Shown here: in pieces, positions 17,061-26,095 of the stretch | Layout: each line of letters begins with the position of its first letter | Numbering within the stretch: position 1 is the first letter of the stretch | NCBI RefSeq assembly: GCF_012927085.1 | Contig: NZ_JABBFX010000002.1 | Span: 806,001-870,000, forward strand | Length of the DNA stretch: 64,000 bases | Direction: 5' to 3' | Origin: Ramlibacter agri | Lineage (GTDB): Bacteria > Pseudomonadota > Gammaproteobacteria > Burkholderiales > Burkholderiaceae_C | Made by a program: the position numbers and the translations under genes | Notes under the pieces: model-generated | Told to the model about the DNA's origin: nothing | Seen by the model: only the letters and a program-made list of their open reading frames with translations | Databases searched by the model: none

Positions 17061-17936
17061 ATGAACTTCTGGCAGATCCTGATCGACGGCTTCGCCATCA
17101 GCTCGCTCTATGCGTTGGGCGCGACCGGCTTCACGCTAATCTTCGGCGTGTCCGGCGTGCTCAATCTCTCGCACGGCGCCATCATGGTCGCCGCCGCGGT
17201 GGCGGCCTGGGCGCTGGCCGGCCTGCTGCAGGCCGGGCCTTACGCGGCGGCCATCGGGGGCATCGCCTTCGGCATGGTGCTGACCCTGGCCACCTACTTC
17301 GTCGCCGTGCGGCCGATCCAGCGCTCGCCGCGCGTCGCAGAGGCGGAGAAGGAGATCTTCATCCTCACGGCCACCTTGCTGTGGGGCATCATCATCTCCG
17401 AGACCATCGCCTACTTCTTCACCAACAACGCGAAGACGGTGCTCCCCATCGTCGAAGGCGTGGTGACGGTGGCCGGCGTGCGCACGCCCGCCAACGAGTA
17501 CTTCACCGCGGGGATCTGCTGGCTCGCCATCGGCGCTCTGTGGGTGCTGGTGAACAAGACGCGGCATGGCAAGGCGGTGCTGGCCGCGTCGATGAACCCG
17601 CGCGGCGTGACCTTGCTGGGCATCGAGTTGTCGCGTATTCATCTGGCCGTGTGGCTGATCTACGGCTTGCTCGCCAGCGTCGCCGGCATCCTGCTCGGCA
17701 TGTTCCTGGGCGTCAGCTCGTACAGCGTCGGGCCGCTCACCGCCAGCGCGTTCTCCATCGTGGTGCTGGGCGGATTGGGCAGCGTGTCGGGATCGTTGAT
17801 CGCGGCGTATGTGGTCGGCTACCTCGAGACCGCTACCGCCTACCTCGTCTCGCCGGCCTACCGCACCATCCCGGCGCTGTTGCTGCTGGTGGCCGTCATG
17901 TACCTGCGCCCGCAGGGCCTGTTCGGCAGGCGCTGA
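17061..17936 (+). CDS. ABC importer inner-membrane permease, LivH-like
   Basis: A 291-residue permease with about eight membrane helices. It has the LivH-type start ISSLYALGATGFTLIFGVSGVLNLSHGAIM and the cytoplasmic coupling segment AVLAASMNPRGVTLLGIELSR near residue 180. It forms the channel with the LivM-like protein, whose start overlaps its stop (TGATG at 17934-17938). Confidence 0.92.
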   Translation: MNFWQILIDGFAISSLYALGATGFTLIFGVSGVLNLSHGAIMVAAAVAAWALAGLLQAGPYAAAIGGIAFGMVLTLATYFVAVRPIQRSPRVAEAEKEIFILTATLLWGIIISETIAYFFTNNAKTVLPIVEGVVTVAGVRTPANEYFTAGICWLAIGALWVLVNKTRHGKAVLAASMNPRGVTLLGIELSRIHLAVWLIYGLLASVAGILLGMFLGVSSYSVGPLTASAFSIVVLGGLGSVSGSLIAAYVVGYLETATAYLVSPAYRTIPALLLLVAVMYLRPQGLFGRR

Positions 17937-18862
17937 TGGCGCGCCCGTCCCGCCCGGCGCTGGCCGGCCTCGTCTTCCTGGCGCTGGCCGCCTGCGTGCC
18001 GCTGGCCGGCTCCGACTACGTGCTGGGCTTGCTGACGGTGGCTTTCTACACCGCGGTGTTCGCGATGGCCTGGGACCTGCTGTTCGGCTTTGCCGGCGAA
18101 GTGAATTTCGGCCCCACCTTCCTGATCGGGCTCGGCGCGTACACGGCCGGCATCCTCGACGCGAAGTTCGCGCCCGCCGTGTCGCTGTGGCTGTGTGTGG
18201 CCGCCGGAGCCCTTGCCGCGGTGATCGGCGGCGTGGTGCTCGCGCTGCCGGCCCTGCGTGTGCGCGGGCCTTACTTCGGCCTGACCACCCTGGTGGCAGT
18301 GCTGATGCTGCAGAACATGGTGGTGGTGTTCGCCGGCCTCACCGGTGGCGAGATCGGGCTGTCGGTGCCCGACGTGATGTCGGTGAGCGCCACCACCAAC
18401 TATTGGATCGCCTTCGGCTTCATGGCGGCCAGCGGCGCCATCCTCTACGGCCTGTCGCGTTCGCCGATCGGCCTGGTGCTGCAGGCCAGCGGCCAGGACC
18501 CGGTGCAGGCCGGCGCGCTCGGCTTCAACGTCACCAAGCACAAGCTGTTCGCCTTCATCGTCAGCGCCTTCTTCTCCGGCCTGTCCGGTGCGCTGATGGT
18601 GTTCTACATGGGCACGGCCAGCGTCGGCACCTTCATCGACATCTCGGTCGGCGTGCAGATCATCGTCGCGGCGGTGCTGGGCGGACGGCGCACCGTCATC
18701 GGCGCGGCGATCGGCGCCGTCTTCCTGATCGCGATGGGCGAAACGCTGCGGCCGCTGGGCGAACTGGCCACGCTGCTGGTGTCGCTGATGGCGCTGCTGG
18801 TGGTGCTGTTCTTCCCCGACGGCTTCCTCGGGCTGCTGCAGGGAAAGGCGCGCCGTGACTGA
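17936..18862 (+). CDS. ABC importer inner-membrane permease, LivM-like
   Basis: A 308-residue permease with about nine membrane helices. Typical LivM features are AMAWDLLFGFAGEVNFG near residue 40 and GPYFGLTTLVAVLMLQNM near residue 110. The coupling region is around SPIGLVLQASGQDPVQAGALG. The ATG at 17936 overlaps the previous stop, and its own stop overlaps the GTG start of the ATPase by 8 bases, so the permeases and ATPase are tightly coupled. Confidence 0.92.
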   Translation: MARPSRPALAGLVFLALAACVPLAGSDYVLGLLTVAFYTAVFAMAWDLLFGFAGEVNFGPTFLIGLGAYTAGILDAKFAPAVSLWLCVAAGALAAVIGGVVLALPALRVRGPYFGLTTLVAVLMLQNMVVVFAGLTGGEIGLSVPDVMSVSATTNYWIAFGFMAASGAILYGLSRSPIGLVLQASGQDPVQAGALGFNVTKHKLFAFIVSAFFSGLSGALMVFYMGTASVGTFIDISVGVQIIVAAVLGGRRTVIGAAIGAVFLIAMGETLRPLGELATLLVSLMALLVVLFFPDGFLGLLQGKARRD

Positions 18863-20327
18863 CGCGCCGCTGCTCGAAGTCCAGGACCTCACCAAGCGCT
18901 TCGGCGGCCTCGTCGCCGTCAAGGGCCTGGGCTTTGCCATCCGCGGCGGCGAGGTGCTGGGCCTGATCGGGCCGAACGGCTCCGGCAAGTCCACCGCGAT
19001 GCGCTGCGTGATGGGCGTGGACCCGCCCACTTCCGGCTCGGTGCGCTTCGAGGGACGCGAGGTCGCCGGCCTGCCCGCGCACAAGATCGCGCGCCTGGGC
19101 GTGGGGCTGGTGTTCCAGCACTCGCGGCCGCTGAACCGGCAGACCGTGCTGGAGAACATCAAGGTGGCCCTGATCCCGGACCGCCTGAGCATGATCCTGC
19201 ACAGCGAGGAGATCGACGCCAAGGCGCGCGCGATCGCCCAGCGCGTCGGCCTGGGCGCGGTGCTCGATCGCAAGCCGCCGACCCTGGCCTTCGCCGACCT
19301 GCGGCGCATGGAGCTGGCCAAGGCGCTGGCGCAGCACCCGAAGCTGGTGCTGGTCGACGAGCCCTTCGCGGGCCTCACGAGTTCCGAGGTGGGCGCCTTT
19401 TCCGAGCTGATTTCCGAATTCCGCAGCGAAGGCCGTGCGGTGCTGCTGGTGGACCACAACGTCAAGAGCGTGGCCGCGCTGGTCGACCGCGCGGTGGCCA
19501 TGTACCTGGGCGAGAAGATCGCCGAAGGCACGGCGGCCGAAGTGATGCGCGACGAGACGGTGCGCCGCGTCTACCTGGGCGGCGCGCTCACGCGCGCGCA
19601 GCACGAGCCGGCGCGCGTGGCGCAGGACGGCCCGCCGCTGCTGGAGGTGGACGGCGTCGAAGTCCGCTACGGCAAGGCGCTGGCTGTGCAGGGCGTGTCG
19701 CTGCAGGTGCGCGAAGGCGAGTTCGTCGCGCTGGTGGGCCTCAACGGCGCCGGCAAGACGACGCTGTTCAACGCCATCTCCGGCCTCGTGCGCCATGCGG
19801 GATCGATCCGCTGGAATGGCCATTCGCTGGCGGGCATGACACCGGCAGCGATCGCGCGCGCGGGCATCGTGCAGTGCCCCGAGACGCGCGAGCTGTTCGG
19901 CGACATGACGGTGCGCGAGAACCTGGAACTCGGTGGCAACCTGCTTTCACCAACGGATCTGGCCGAGCGCATGGCCTGGCTGTTCGACCTGTTCCCGATC
20001 CTGCGCGACCGCTCGGCCCAGGTCGCGCGCACGCTCAGCGGCGGCGAGCAGCAGATGCTGGCGATCGCGCGGGCGCTGATGATGAAGCCGCGCCTGCTGA
20101 TCCTCGACGAGCCGACCCTGGGGCTGGCGCCGGTGATCCTGGAGACGCTGTCGAAGGCGCTGCATCGCCTGCGCAGCACCACCGGGCTGACGGTGCTGCT
20201 CGGGGAGCAGAACATCACCTTCGCGCTGCCCCATGCCGACCGGCTGTACGTGGTCGAACATGGGCGCATCGCGTGGGAGGGGGAGCCGGAGCGCTTCGAG
20301 GAGGAGGCGGCGGAGGCGTATCTCTAA
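18855..20327 (+). CDS. Fused LivG-LivF-type ABC ATPase
   Basis: A 490-residue protein with two ABC ATPase domains in one chain. Domain 1 (about 1-245, LivG-like) has Walker A GPNGSGKST, Walker B LVLVDEPFAG and a D-loop, but the signature reads LAFADLRRMELAKAL instead of an LSxGQ-like motif. Domain 2 (about 255-490, LivF-like) has Walker A GLNGAGKTT, a perfect LSGGEQQ signature and Walker B LLILDEPTLG. In most Liv systems these are two genes. The loss of Ser-Gly-Gly in domain 1 suggests one of the two ATP sites is weakened. The start is GTG, overlapping the livM-like stop. The TAA stop shares bases with the stop of the convergent LysR gene. Confidence 0.9.
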   Translation: MTDAPLLEVQDLTKRFGGLVAVKGLGFAIRGGEVLGLIGPNGSGKSTAMRCVMGVDPPTSGSVRFEGREVAGLPAHKIARLGVGLVFQHSRPLNRQTVLENIKVALIPDRLSMILHSEEIDAKARAIAQRVGLGAVLDRKPPTLAFADLRRMELAKALAQHPKLVLVDEPFAGLTSSEVGAFSELISEFRSEGRAVLLVDHNVKSVAALVDRAVAMYLGEKIAEGTAAEVMRDETVRRVYLGGALTRAQHEPARVAQDGPPLLEVDGVEVRYGKALAVQGVSLQVREGEFVALVGLNGAGKTTLFNAISGLVRHAGSIRWNGHSLAGMTPAAIARAGIVQCPETRELFGDMTVRENLELGGNLLSPTDLAERMAWLFDLFPILRDRSAQVARTLSGGEQQMLAIARALMMKPRLLILDEPTLGLAPVILETLSKALHRLRSTTGLTVLLGEQNITFALPHADRLYVVEHGRIAWEGEPERFEEEAAEAYL

Positions 20328-21250
20328 CGAGATGCGATCTGCGCCTGCGCGTCGGCAAAAAACCGCCGCACGATCGCGAAGGCCCGATCCGCCGCCGGCA
20401 CCACTGTCCGCCCCGCGCGCCGCAAGATCCCCAAGGTCAACTCCAGTTCCAGCGGCGGATCCACATCGAGCAGCACCGTCTGCCCCGCCGCCACCTCGAT
20501 CACTGTGGAAATATCCGTTCCCGGCACCAACGCGTCGATGTCCACCATCATCGCCCGCACCGTCGCCGGGTCGGTCGTGTCCACGGCGAAGTGGTTCTCC
20601 AGCGGCTGCGTCAGGCCATAGAGCTGTGCCAGCCGGCGCAGCACGGCTTCGTCCGCGTAGCCTGAGAGTACCCAGGGAAAACGCGCCAGGTCCGCGACCT
20701 GCAAAGCCCGCTTCCCCGCCAGCGGATGCCCTGCCCGCGCGGTCCACGCGAACCCGCATTCGTGCAAGGGCTCGACCGCCACATCCGGGTCGTGCGCGCC
20801 CATGCGCACGTCACCGACGAAGAAATCGATCTCCTCGCGCATCAGCGCCGCGAACAGCACGTCCGAGCTCTGCACCATCGTGCGCACCCGCAACCCGGGC
20901 GCGCCGGTCACGAGCTGCATCACCATGGGCGCGAGCAGGCTGTGCGCCAGCGAGGCGCCCATGCCGAAGGCCAGCGGCCCCAATTCGCCGGCGCGCATCA
21001 GCGCCAGTTCGCGCGCGGCCTCCTTCTCGTCGAACACCATGCGGCGGGCACGCTGCGCGTAGGCGTGCGCATAGGTCGTGGGCACCAGGCCGCGGCCCTC
21101 GCGGTCGAACAGCGGCACGCGCAGCACGTCTTCCAGGGCACGCAGGCTTCGCGACAGCGCGGGCAGGCTCAGGTGCACCTGTTCGGCCGCTGCGCTGAGC
21201 GAGCCCAGGTCCATCACGGCGAGGAAGTGGCGCAGTTGCCGGGTGTTCAT
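20324..21250 (-). CDS. LysR-family transcriptional regulator
   Basis: A 308-residue LTTR. The N-terminal winged helix-turn-helix runs MNTRQLRHFLAVMDLGSLSA with AAEQVHLSLPALSRSLRALE (about residues 1-60), followed by an inducer-binding domain (about 92-300). It is divergent from the C26 amidase gene across 97 bases and probably controls the amidase-peptidase-MFS group, and perhaps itself. The frame runs on to 21406, but the ATG at 21250 gives the standard LTTR start. Its stop overlaps the stop of the ABC ATPase by 3 bases. Confidence 0.9.
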   Translation of the reverse strand: MNTRQLRHFLAVMDLGSLSAAAEQVHLSLPALSRSLRALEDVLRVPLFDREGRGLVPTTYAHAYAQRARRMVFDEKEAARELALMRAGELGPLAFGMGASLAHSLLAPMVMQLVTGAPGLRVRTMVQSSDVLFAALMREEIDFFVGDVRMGAHDPDVAVEPLHECGFAWTARAGHPLAGKRALQVADLARFPWVLSGYADEAVLRRLAQLYGLTQPLENHFAVDTTDPATVRAMMVDIDALVPGTDISTVIEVAAGQTVLLDVDPPLELELTLGILRRAGRTVVPAADRAFAIVRRFFADAQAQIASR

Positions 21251-21284
21251 TGCTTGCAGGCCTTGCAACCTACGCTTGACTATA

Positions 21285-21299
21285 TTGCAATTTACGCAA
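21285..21299. promoter_or_regulatory. Probable LysR-type binding site
   Basis: TTGC-N7-GCAA contains the LTTR core T-N11-A with dyad ends, centred in the gap between the lysR gene and the divergent amidase gene. A TATAGT-like minus-strand -10 box overlaps its left side, which would fit negative autoregulation. Confidence 0.5.
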
Positions 21300-21347
21300 G
21301 GGCATGCGCTTCCTAGACTCCAGGCTCGAACCCCCAGGAGACCCCGC

Positions 21348-22130
21348 ATGCCCCGCCCCCACGCCGCGGCGCCGCGCGCCGTCGTGGCGATCGCAGCCGA
21401 CCGCATAGCCCGCCACGGCCACGGCGCCCACGCCGCCTTCGACGGCTACGTGCGCGCCGTCCGCGCGGCCAGCGGCGCCCTGCCCCTGCTGCTGCCCGCC
21501 GACGGCGAAGCGCTGGACGCCGCGACCTTGGCGCAGACCGTCGACGGCGTGCTGCTCACCGGCAGCCCGTCCAACGTGCACCCGGCGCGGTATGGCGCGC
21601 CCGAGCCGCACGCGCCCATGCAGCTCGATCCCGACCGCGATGCGGCCATCCTGCCGCTGCTGCCGGAACTTGTGGCCGCGGGCGTGCCGGTGCTGGCCAT
21701 CTGCCGCGGCTTCCAGGAACTGAACGTCGCCTTCGGCGGCACGCTCGATGCCGCCGTGCACCAGCGCCCGGGCGCCCTGGACCATCGTGAAGGCGACCAC
21801 GACCGGCCGATCCAGCGCTGGTACGACGACAGCCACGCGATCAATGTGCTCCCCGGCGGCCGGCTGGCCCCGCTGGTGGGCAGCGACCAGGCCATGGTCA
21901 ATTCGCTGCACCACCAGGGCGTGCAGCGCCTGGGCGACGGCCTGCGTGTCGAAGCCGCCGCGCCGGACGGCCTGGTGGAAGCCTTCTCGGTCGCCGACGC
22001 CCCGCAGTTCACCCTGGCCGTGCAGTGGCATCCCGAGATGCGCATCGACGACAGCCCATTCTGCCGCGCCATCTTCGCGGCCTTCGGCGACGCCTGCCGC
22101 GCGCGCCGCGACCAGCGCCTGCGCCACTGA
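21348..22130 (+). CDS. Class I glutamine amidotransferase-like hydrolase (peptidase C26, PuuD-like)
   Basis: A 260-residue C26 family enzyme. LAICRGFQELN holds the nucleophile Cys (about C119) and QWHPEM near residue 226 holds the His-Glu pair. GVLLTGSPSNVHP near residue 64 is the family's oxyanion/gamma-glutamyl loop. PuuD relatives hydrolyse gamma-glutamyl-GABA; other members cleave folylpolyglutamate or other gamma-glutamyl amides. AGGAG lies 8 bases before the ATG. It leads a three-gene unit with the M14-like peptidase and the MFS carrier, opposite the LysR regulator. Confidence 0.88.
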   Translation: MPRPHAAAPRAVVAIAADRIARHGHGAHAAFDGYVRAVRAASGALPLLLPADGEALDAATLAQTVDGVLLTGSPSNVHPARYGAPEPHAPMQLDPDRDAAILPLLPELVAAGVPVLAICRGFQELNVAFGGTLDAAVHQRPGALDHREGDHDRPIQRWYDDSHAINVLPGGRLAPLVGSDQAMVNSLHHQGVQRLGDGLRVEAAAPDGLVEAFSVADAPQFTLAVQWHPEMRIDDSPFCRAIFAAFGDACRARRDQRLRH

Positions 22131-22137
22131 GACCGCC

Positions 22138-23241
22138 ATGAACCCGCAACAGATCCTCGACACCTTCAGTCCCAGCTACGCCCGCGCCCGCGAGAAGTTC
22201 GTGCAGGCCGCGCGCGACCGCGGACTTGCGCTGCGCAGCCACGTGCTGCCGCTGCCCGGCGCCGAGGGCGAGACACTGGCCATGGACGTCGCCCGCGACG
22301 GCGACATCGACGCCAGGCGCTTGCTTGTCGTGATCAGCGGGGTGCATGGCGTGGAAGGCTTCTGCGGCTCCGCCATCCAGACCGGCGTGCTGCGCGCCGG
22401 CCTGCGCCCGCAGCGTTCCGACACCGCGGTGCTGTACGTGCATGCGGTCAACCCTTATGGCTTCTCGCACCTGCGCCGCGCGACGCAGGAAAACGTGGAC
22501 CTGAACCGCAACTTCGTCGATTTCAGCGCGCCGCTGCCGGTGAACGCGGGCTATGGCGAGATCCACGAAGCGCTGCTGCCTGCCACTTGGCCGCCGCGCG
22601 CCGAGGACGAGGCCGTGCTGGCCACCTACCGCGACAAGCATGGCGCGCGCGGGCTGCAGCGCGCCATGGCCCTGGGCCAGCATTCGCATGCCGACGGCCT
22701 GCACTACGGCGGCCTCGGCCCGGCGTGGAGCAACAGCACCTTCCGCGCGGTGCTGCGCGAACACACGGCGGGCGTCGAGCAGATCGCCTCCGTCGACATC
22801 CACACCGGCCTCGGGCCGTCCGGCCACGGCGAGCGCATCTTCGCCAGCTTCGACCCCGACCCGGCGGTGCTGGAGCGCGCCAGCCGCTGGTGGGGCGCCC
22901 TCACCTCGGTGACGGCGGGCAGCTCCGCGAGCATCCCGCTGACCGGCCCGATCCAGACGGCGCTGCACGAGGAATGCCCTTTCGCCCGCCACCTGGGCAT
23001 CTGCCTGGAGTTCGGCACGCACCCGATGGAACGCGTGATGAACGCGCTGCGCGCCGAACACTGGCTGCAGGCGCGCGGCGGCGATACGCCGCAGGCCGCG
23101 GCCATCCGCCTCGCGCTGAAAGAGGCCTTCTACCCCGCGGCCGAGGACTGGAAGCTGGCCGTCTGGCGCCAGGGTCAGCAGGCCTGCGAGCAGGCGCTGC
23201 GGGGCCTGCAGGACGACCTGCCCTTGCCGCTCGCCGCCTGA
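22138..23241 (+). CDS. DUF2817 / M14-like zinc carboxypeptidase
   Basis: A 367-residue protein of the DUF2817 family, which has the M14 carboxypeptidase fold. SGVHGVEGFCGS near residue 65 carries the His-x-x-Glu zinc ligands, ATQENVDLNRNF near residue 118 the arginine and asparagine substrate contacts, and SVDIHTGLGPSG near residue 218 the third zinc ligand. A glutamate near ICLEFGTHP (about residue 288) fits the catalytic base. There is no signal peptide, so it is cytosolic. With the C26 amidase before it and an MFS carrier after it, it may take part in breaking down an imported amide or peptide-like compound. Confidence 0.85.
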   Translation: MNPQQILDTFSPSYARAREKFVQAARDRGLALRSHVLPLPGAEGETLAMDVARDGDIDARRLLVVISGVHGVEGFCGSAIQTGVLRAGLRPQRSDTAVLYVHAVNPYGFSHLRRATQENVDLNRNFVDFSAPLPVNAGYGEIHEALLPATWPPRAEDEAVLATYRDKHGARGLQRAMALGQHSHADGLHYGGLGPAWSNSTFRAVLREHTAGVEQIASVDIHTGLGPSGHGERIFASFDPDPAVLERASRWWGALTSVTAGSSASIPLTGPIQTALHEECPFARHLGICLEFGTHPMERVMNALRAEHWLQARGGDTPQAAAIRLALKEAFYPAAEDWKLAVWRQGQQACEQALRGLQDDLPLPLAA

Positions 23242-23261
23242 ACGAACATCCTGGAGACAAA

Positions 23262-24569
23262 ATGACCGCCACCACCCTCGAAACGCTGGCAGCCGCGCCG
23301 GCCCCCGCGGCGAACGCCACGCGCATCAGCCGCAAGGCGATCGCCGCCGCCGTCGCCGGCAACGCGATGGAGTTCTACGATTTCGTCATCTATGCCTACT
23401 TCGCCGTCTACATCGGACGGACCTTCTTCCCGGTGGGCGGCGAGTTCGGCAGCCTGCTGGTGGCGGTGGCCACCTTCGGCGTGGGCTTCTTCACGCGGCC
23501 GCTGGGCGGCATCCTGATCGGCTCGTTCGCCGACCGCGCTGGCCGCAAGCCAGCGATGATCCTCACTGTCGTCCTCATCACCGTGGGCACGCTGGGCCTG
23601 GCCGCGACGCCCAGCTACGCCAGCATCGGCGTCGCCGCGCCCATCATCGTGGTGCTGTGCCGGCTGCTGCAAGGCCTGGCCCTTGGCGGCGAGGTCGGTC
23701 CCGCCACGGCGCTGCTGATCGAGGCGGCGCCCGAGGGCAAGCGCGGCTACTACTCCAGCTGGCAGATCGGCAGCCAGGGCCTGGCGGTGGCGGTGGGTGG
23801 CGTGTTCGGCGTGAGCCTGTCGCTGCTGCTGTCGCCGCAGCAGCTGGCCGACTGGGGCTGGCGCGTGCCCTTCCTGGTGAGCCTGGTGCTGGTGCCGATC
23901 GCGCTGTACCTGCGCCGCTGCCTGCCCGAGACGCACGGCGGCAGCAACGAGAGCAGCAGCCGCATCCTCGGCGCCACCTTCCGCCAGCACAAGCGCGTGC
24001 TGGTGCTGGGCGTGCTGGTCTCCGCCTCGGTCGCGGTGGCCTCGCAGGTGGGCAACTACATGGTGAGCTACGCGGTGCAGGTGCTGAAGCTGCCCGCGGC
24101 AGTGGCGCAGTCCAGCGTGCTGGTGGGCGGCCTGGTGACCTTCGGCTTCGGCCTGCTGGGTGGCGTGCTATGCGACCGCTACGGCCGCAAGGTGGTGAAC
24201 CAGGTGCCCCGCATCGCGCTGATGCTGCTGATCGTGCCGCTGTTCCTCTGGCTGGCCGGCGCGCCGGGGATCGCGACGCTGCTTTGCGTGACCACCGTCC
24301 TCGCCGGCCTGACGGCCATCTCCGGTGCGGCCGGCATGGTGACGGTGCCCGAGCTGCTGCCTATCGGCGTGCGCAGCACCGGCATGTCGCTGGTCTATGC
24401 CATCAGCACCTGCCTGTTCGGCGGCACCACGCAGTTCGTGGTGACGGGGCTGCTGGCGGCCACGCACAACCCGCTGGCGCCGGCGTACTACGTCGCGGCG
24501 ATCAGCGTGGTGAGCGTCATCGCGATGGCGATGTTGCCGGAGACGCGGGACGTGGACGTGCGGCGTTGA
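23262..24569 (+). CDS. MFS transporter, metabolite:H+ symporter type
   Basis: A 435-residue major facilitator with 12 membrane helices. The N-terminal pattern GNAMEFYDFVIYAYFAVYIG, the loop 2-3 motif GSFADRAGRKPAM and RLLQGLALGGEVGPAT near helix 4 are typical of the metabolite:H+ symporter (MHS) group, which moves organic acids and osmolytes. The second GxxxDRxGRK-type motif (CDRYGRKVVNQ) lies at loop 8-9. ATG at 23262 follows CTGGAG. It is third in the LysR-linked group; the solute is unknown. Confidence 0.9.
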   Translation: MTATTLETLAAAPAPAANATRISRKAIAAAVAGNAMEFYDFVIYAYFAVYIGRTFFPVGGEFGSLLVAVATFGVGFFTRPLGGILIGSFADRAGRKPAMILTVVLITVGTLGLAATPSYASIGVAAPIIVVLCRLLQGLALGGEVGPATALLIEAAPEGKRGYYSSWQIGSQGLAVAVGGVFGVSLSLLLSPQQLADWGWRVPFLVSLVLVPIALYLRRCLPETHGGSNESSSRILGATFRQHKRVLVLGVLVSASVAVASQVGNYMVSYAVQVLKLPAAVAQSSVLVGGLVTFGFGLLGGVLCDRYGRKVVNQVPRIALMLLIVPLFLWLAGAPGIATLLCVTTVLAGLTAISGAAGMVTVPELLPIGVRSTGMSLVYAISTCLFGGTTQFVVTGLLAATHNPLAPAYYVAAISVVSVIAMAMLPETRDVDVRR

Positions 24570-24575
24570 CCGCCG

Positions 24576-26060
24576 TCACTCTTCGAGACCCAGCTCCTGG
24601 ATCTTGCGGGTGATCGTGTTGCGGCCGATCCCCAGCTTCTGCGCCGCCTCGATGCGCCGCCCGCGGGTGTTGGCCAGCGCGGTCAGGATCAGCTTCGACT
24701 CGAAGCGCCGCGTGAGCTGGTCCCACACGTCGTGATGGCCGGCCGCCAGGAGCTGCAAGGCTTCGGCTTCCAGCGCCGACTCCCAGCCGCCCGCGACGGG
24801 CGCAGCGACCGCAAGCGCAGGCGCGACTTCCGCAGCAACGGAGGACGCCACTTCGGCGGAAGCGGCACGCGGCGCCGCGGCCTCTGAAGAAACCGCTGCT
24901 CCCACCACCTCCGGCGGCAGGTCCTTCGGTTCGATCAGCTGCGCCGGCGCCATCACCGTCAGCCAGTGGCAGATGTTTTCCAGCTGCCGCACGTTGCCCG
25001 GGAACGCAAACACCGTCAGCCGCGCCAGCGCCGCATCGGAGATGCGCTTGGGCTCCACGCCAAGCTGCTTGGCGCTTTGCTGCAGGAAGTGCCGCGCCAG
25101 CATCGGGATGTCCTCGCGCCGCTCGCGCAGCGCCGGCAGCCGCAGCCGGATCACGTTGAGGCGGTGGAACAGGTCCTCGCGGAAGTTCCCTTCCTTGACG
25201 CGCTGCTCCAGGTCCTGGTGGGTCGCCGCGATCACGCGCACGTTGGCCTTGACGGCGTTGTGGCCGCCCACGCGGTAGAAGTGGCCGTCCGACAGCACGC
25301 GCAGCAGGCGCGTCTGCAGGTCGAAAGGCATGTCGCCGATTTCGTCCAGGAACAGCGTGCCGCCCTCGGCCTGCTCGAAGCGGCCGCGGCGCATCGTCTG
25401 TGCGCCCGTGAAGGCGCCGCGCTCGTGGCCGAACAGCTCCGACTCCAGCAGGTCCTTCGGGATCGCCGCGGTGTTGATCGCGACGAAAGGCCCGTTGGCG
25501 CGCGGCGAGTGCTTGTGCAGCGCGCGCGCCACCAGTTCCTTGCCCGAGCCGGATTCGCCGGTGATCATCACCGTCACGTTCGATTGCGACAGCCGGCCGA
25601 TCGCGCGGAACACGTCCTGCATCGCCGGCGCCTGGCCCAGCATCTCGGGCGCGGCGATCATGCGCTCCTCGGCCACCTCCTCGCGCTGGCTTTCTTCCAC
25701 CGCGCGGCGGATCAGCTCAATCGCCTTCGGCAGGTCGAAGGGCTTGGGCAGGTATTCGAAGGCGCCGCCCTGGAAGGCGGAGACCGCGCTGTCCAGGTCC
25801 GAGAACGCCGTCATGATGATGACGGGCAGCCCCGGATGTTTCTCCTTGACCTTCGTGAGCAGGTCCAGCCCGCTGCCGCCCGGCATGCGGATGTCGCTTA
25901 CCAGGATCTGCGGGCCATCGTCGTCGTTCGCGGATTCGAGCGCGGTCAGGACCTCGCGCGCGTTCGTGAAACTGCGCGTAGGCAGGTCCTCGCGCATGAG
26001 GGCCTTCTCGAGCACGAAGCGGATGGATTGGTCATCGTCAACGATCCAGATCGGCTTCAT
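24576..26060 (-). CDS. ntrC: Nitrogen regulation response regulator NtrC
   Basis: A 494-residue NtrC (GlnG). The receiver domain has phosphoacceptor D56 in VSDIRMPGG. The AAA+ domain has Walker A GESGSGKELV near residue 168 and the sigma-54 contact loop GAFTGA near residue 217. The C-terminal Fis-type helix-turn-helix is RRIEAAQKLGIGRNTITRKI. An Ala-rich linker (about residues 388-430) is longer than usual. It activates sigma-54 promoters under nitrogen limitation; a likely target, glnA, lies 3 kb away. It follows ntrB after 35 bases. Confidence 0.96.
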   Translation of the reverse strand: MKPIWIVDDDQSIRFVLEKALMREDLPTRSFTNAREVLTALESANDDDGPQILVSDIRMPGGSGLDLLTKVKEKHPGLPVIIMTAFSDLDSAVSAFQGGAFEYLPKPFDLPKAIELIRRAVEESQREEVAEERMIAAPEMLGQAPAMQDVFRAIGRLSQSNVTVMITGESGSGKELVARALHKHSPRANGPFVAINTAAIPKDLLESELFGHERGAFTGAQTMRRGRFEQAEGGTLFLDEIGDMPFDLQTRLLRVLSDGHFYRVGGHNAVKANVRVIAATHQDLEQRVKEGNFREDLFHRLNVIRLRLPALRERREDIPMLARHFLQQSAKQLGVEPKRISDAALARLTVFAFPGNVRQLENICHWLTVMAPAQLIEPKDLPPEVVGAAVSSEAAAPRAASAEVASSVAAEVAPALAVAAPVAGGWESALEAEALQLLAAGHHDVWDQLTRRFESKLILTALANTRGRRIEAAQKLGIGRNTITRKIQELGLEE

Positions 26061-26095
26061 GTGCTTCAGTCACCTCAGGTCTTGCAAAAATACTT

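Noticed and set aside
15551..17098. A 515-residue minus-strand frame opposite the binding-protein gene
   Set aside because: Antisense of a well-supported periplasmic protein; composition is His/Arg/Gly-rich, typical of a shadow frame in high-GC DNA.
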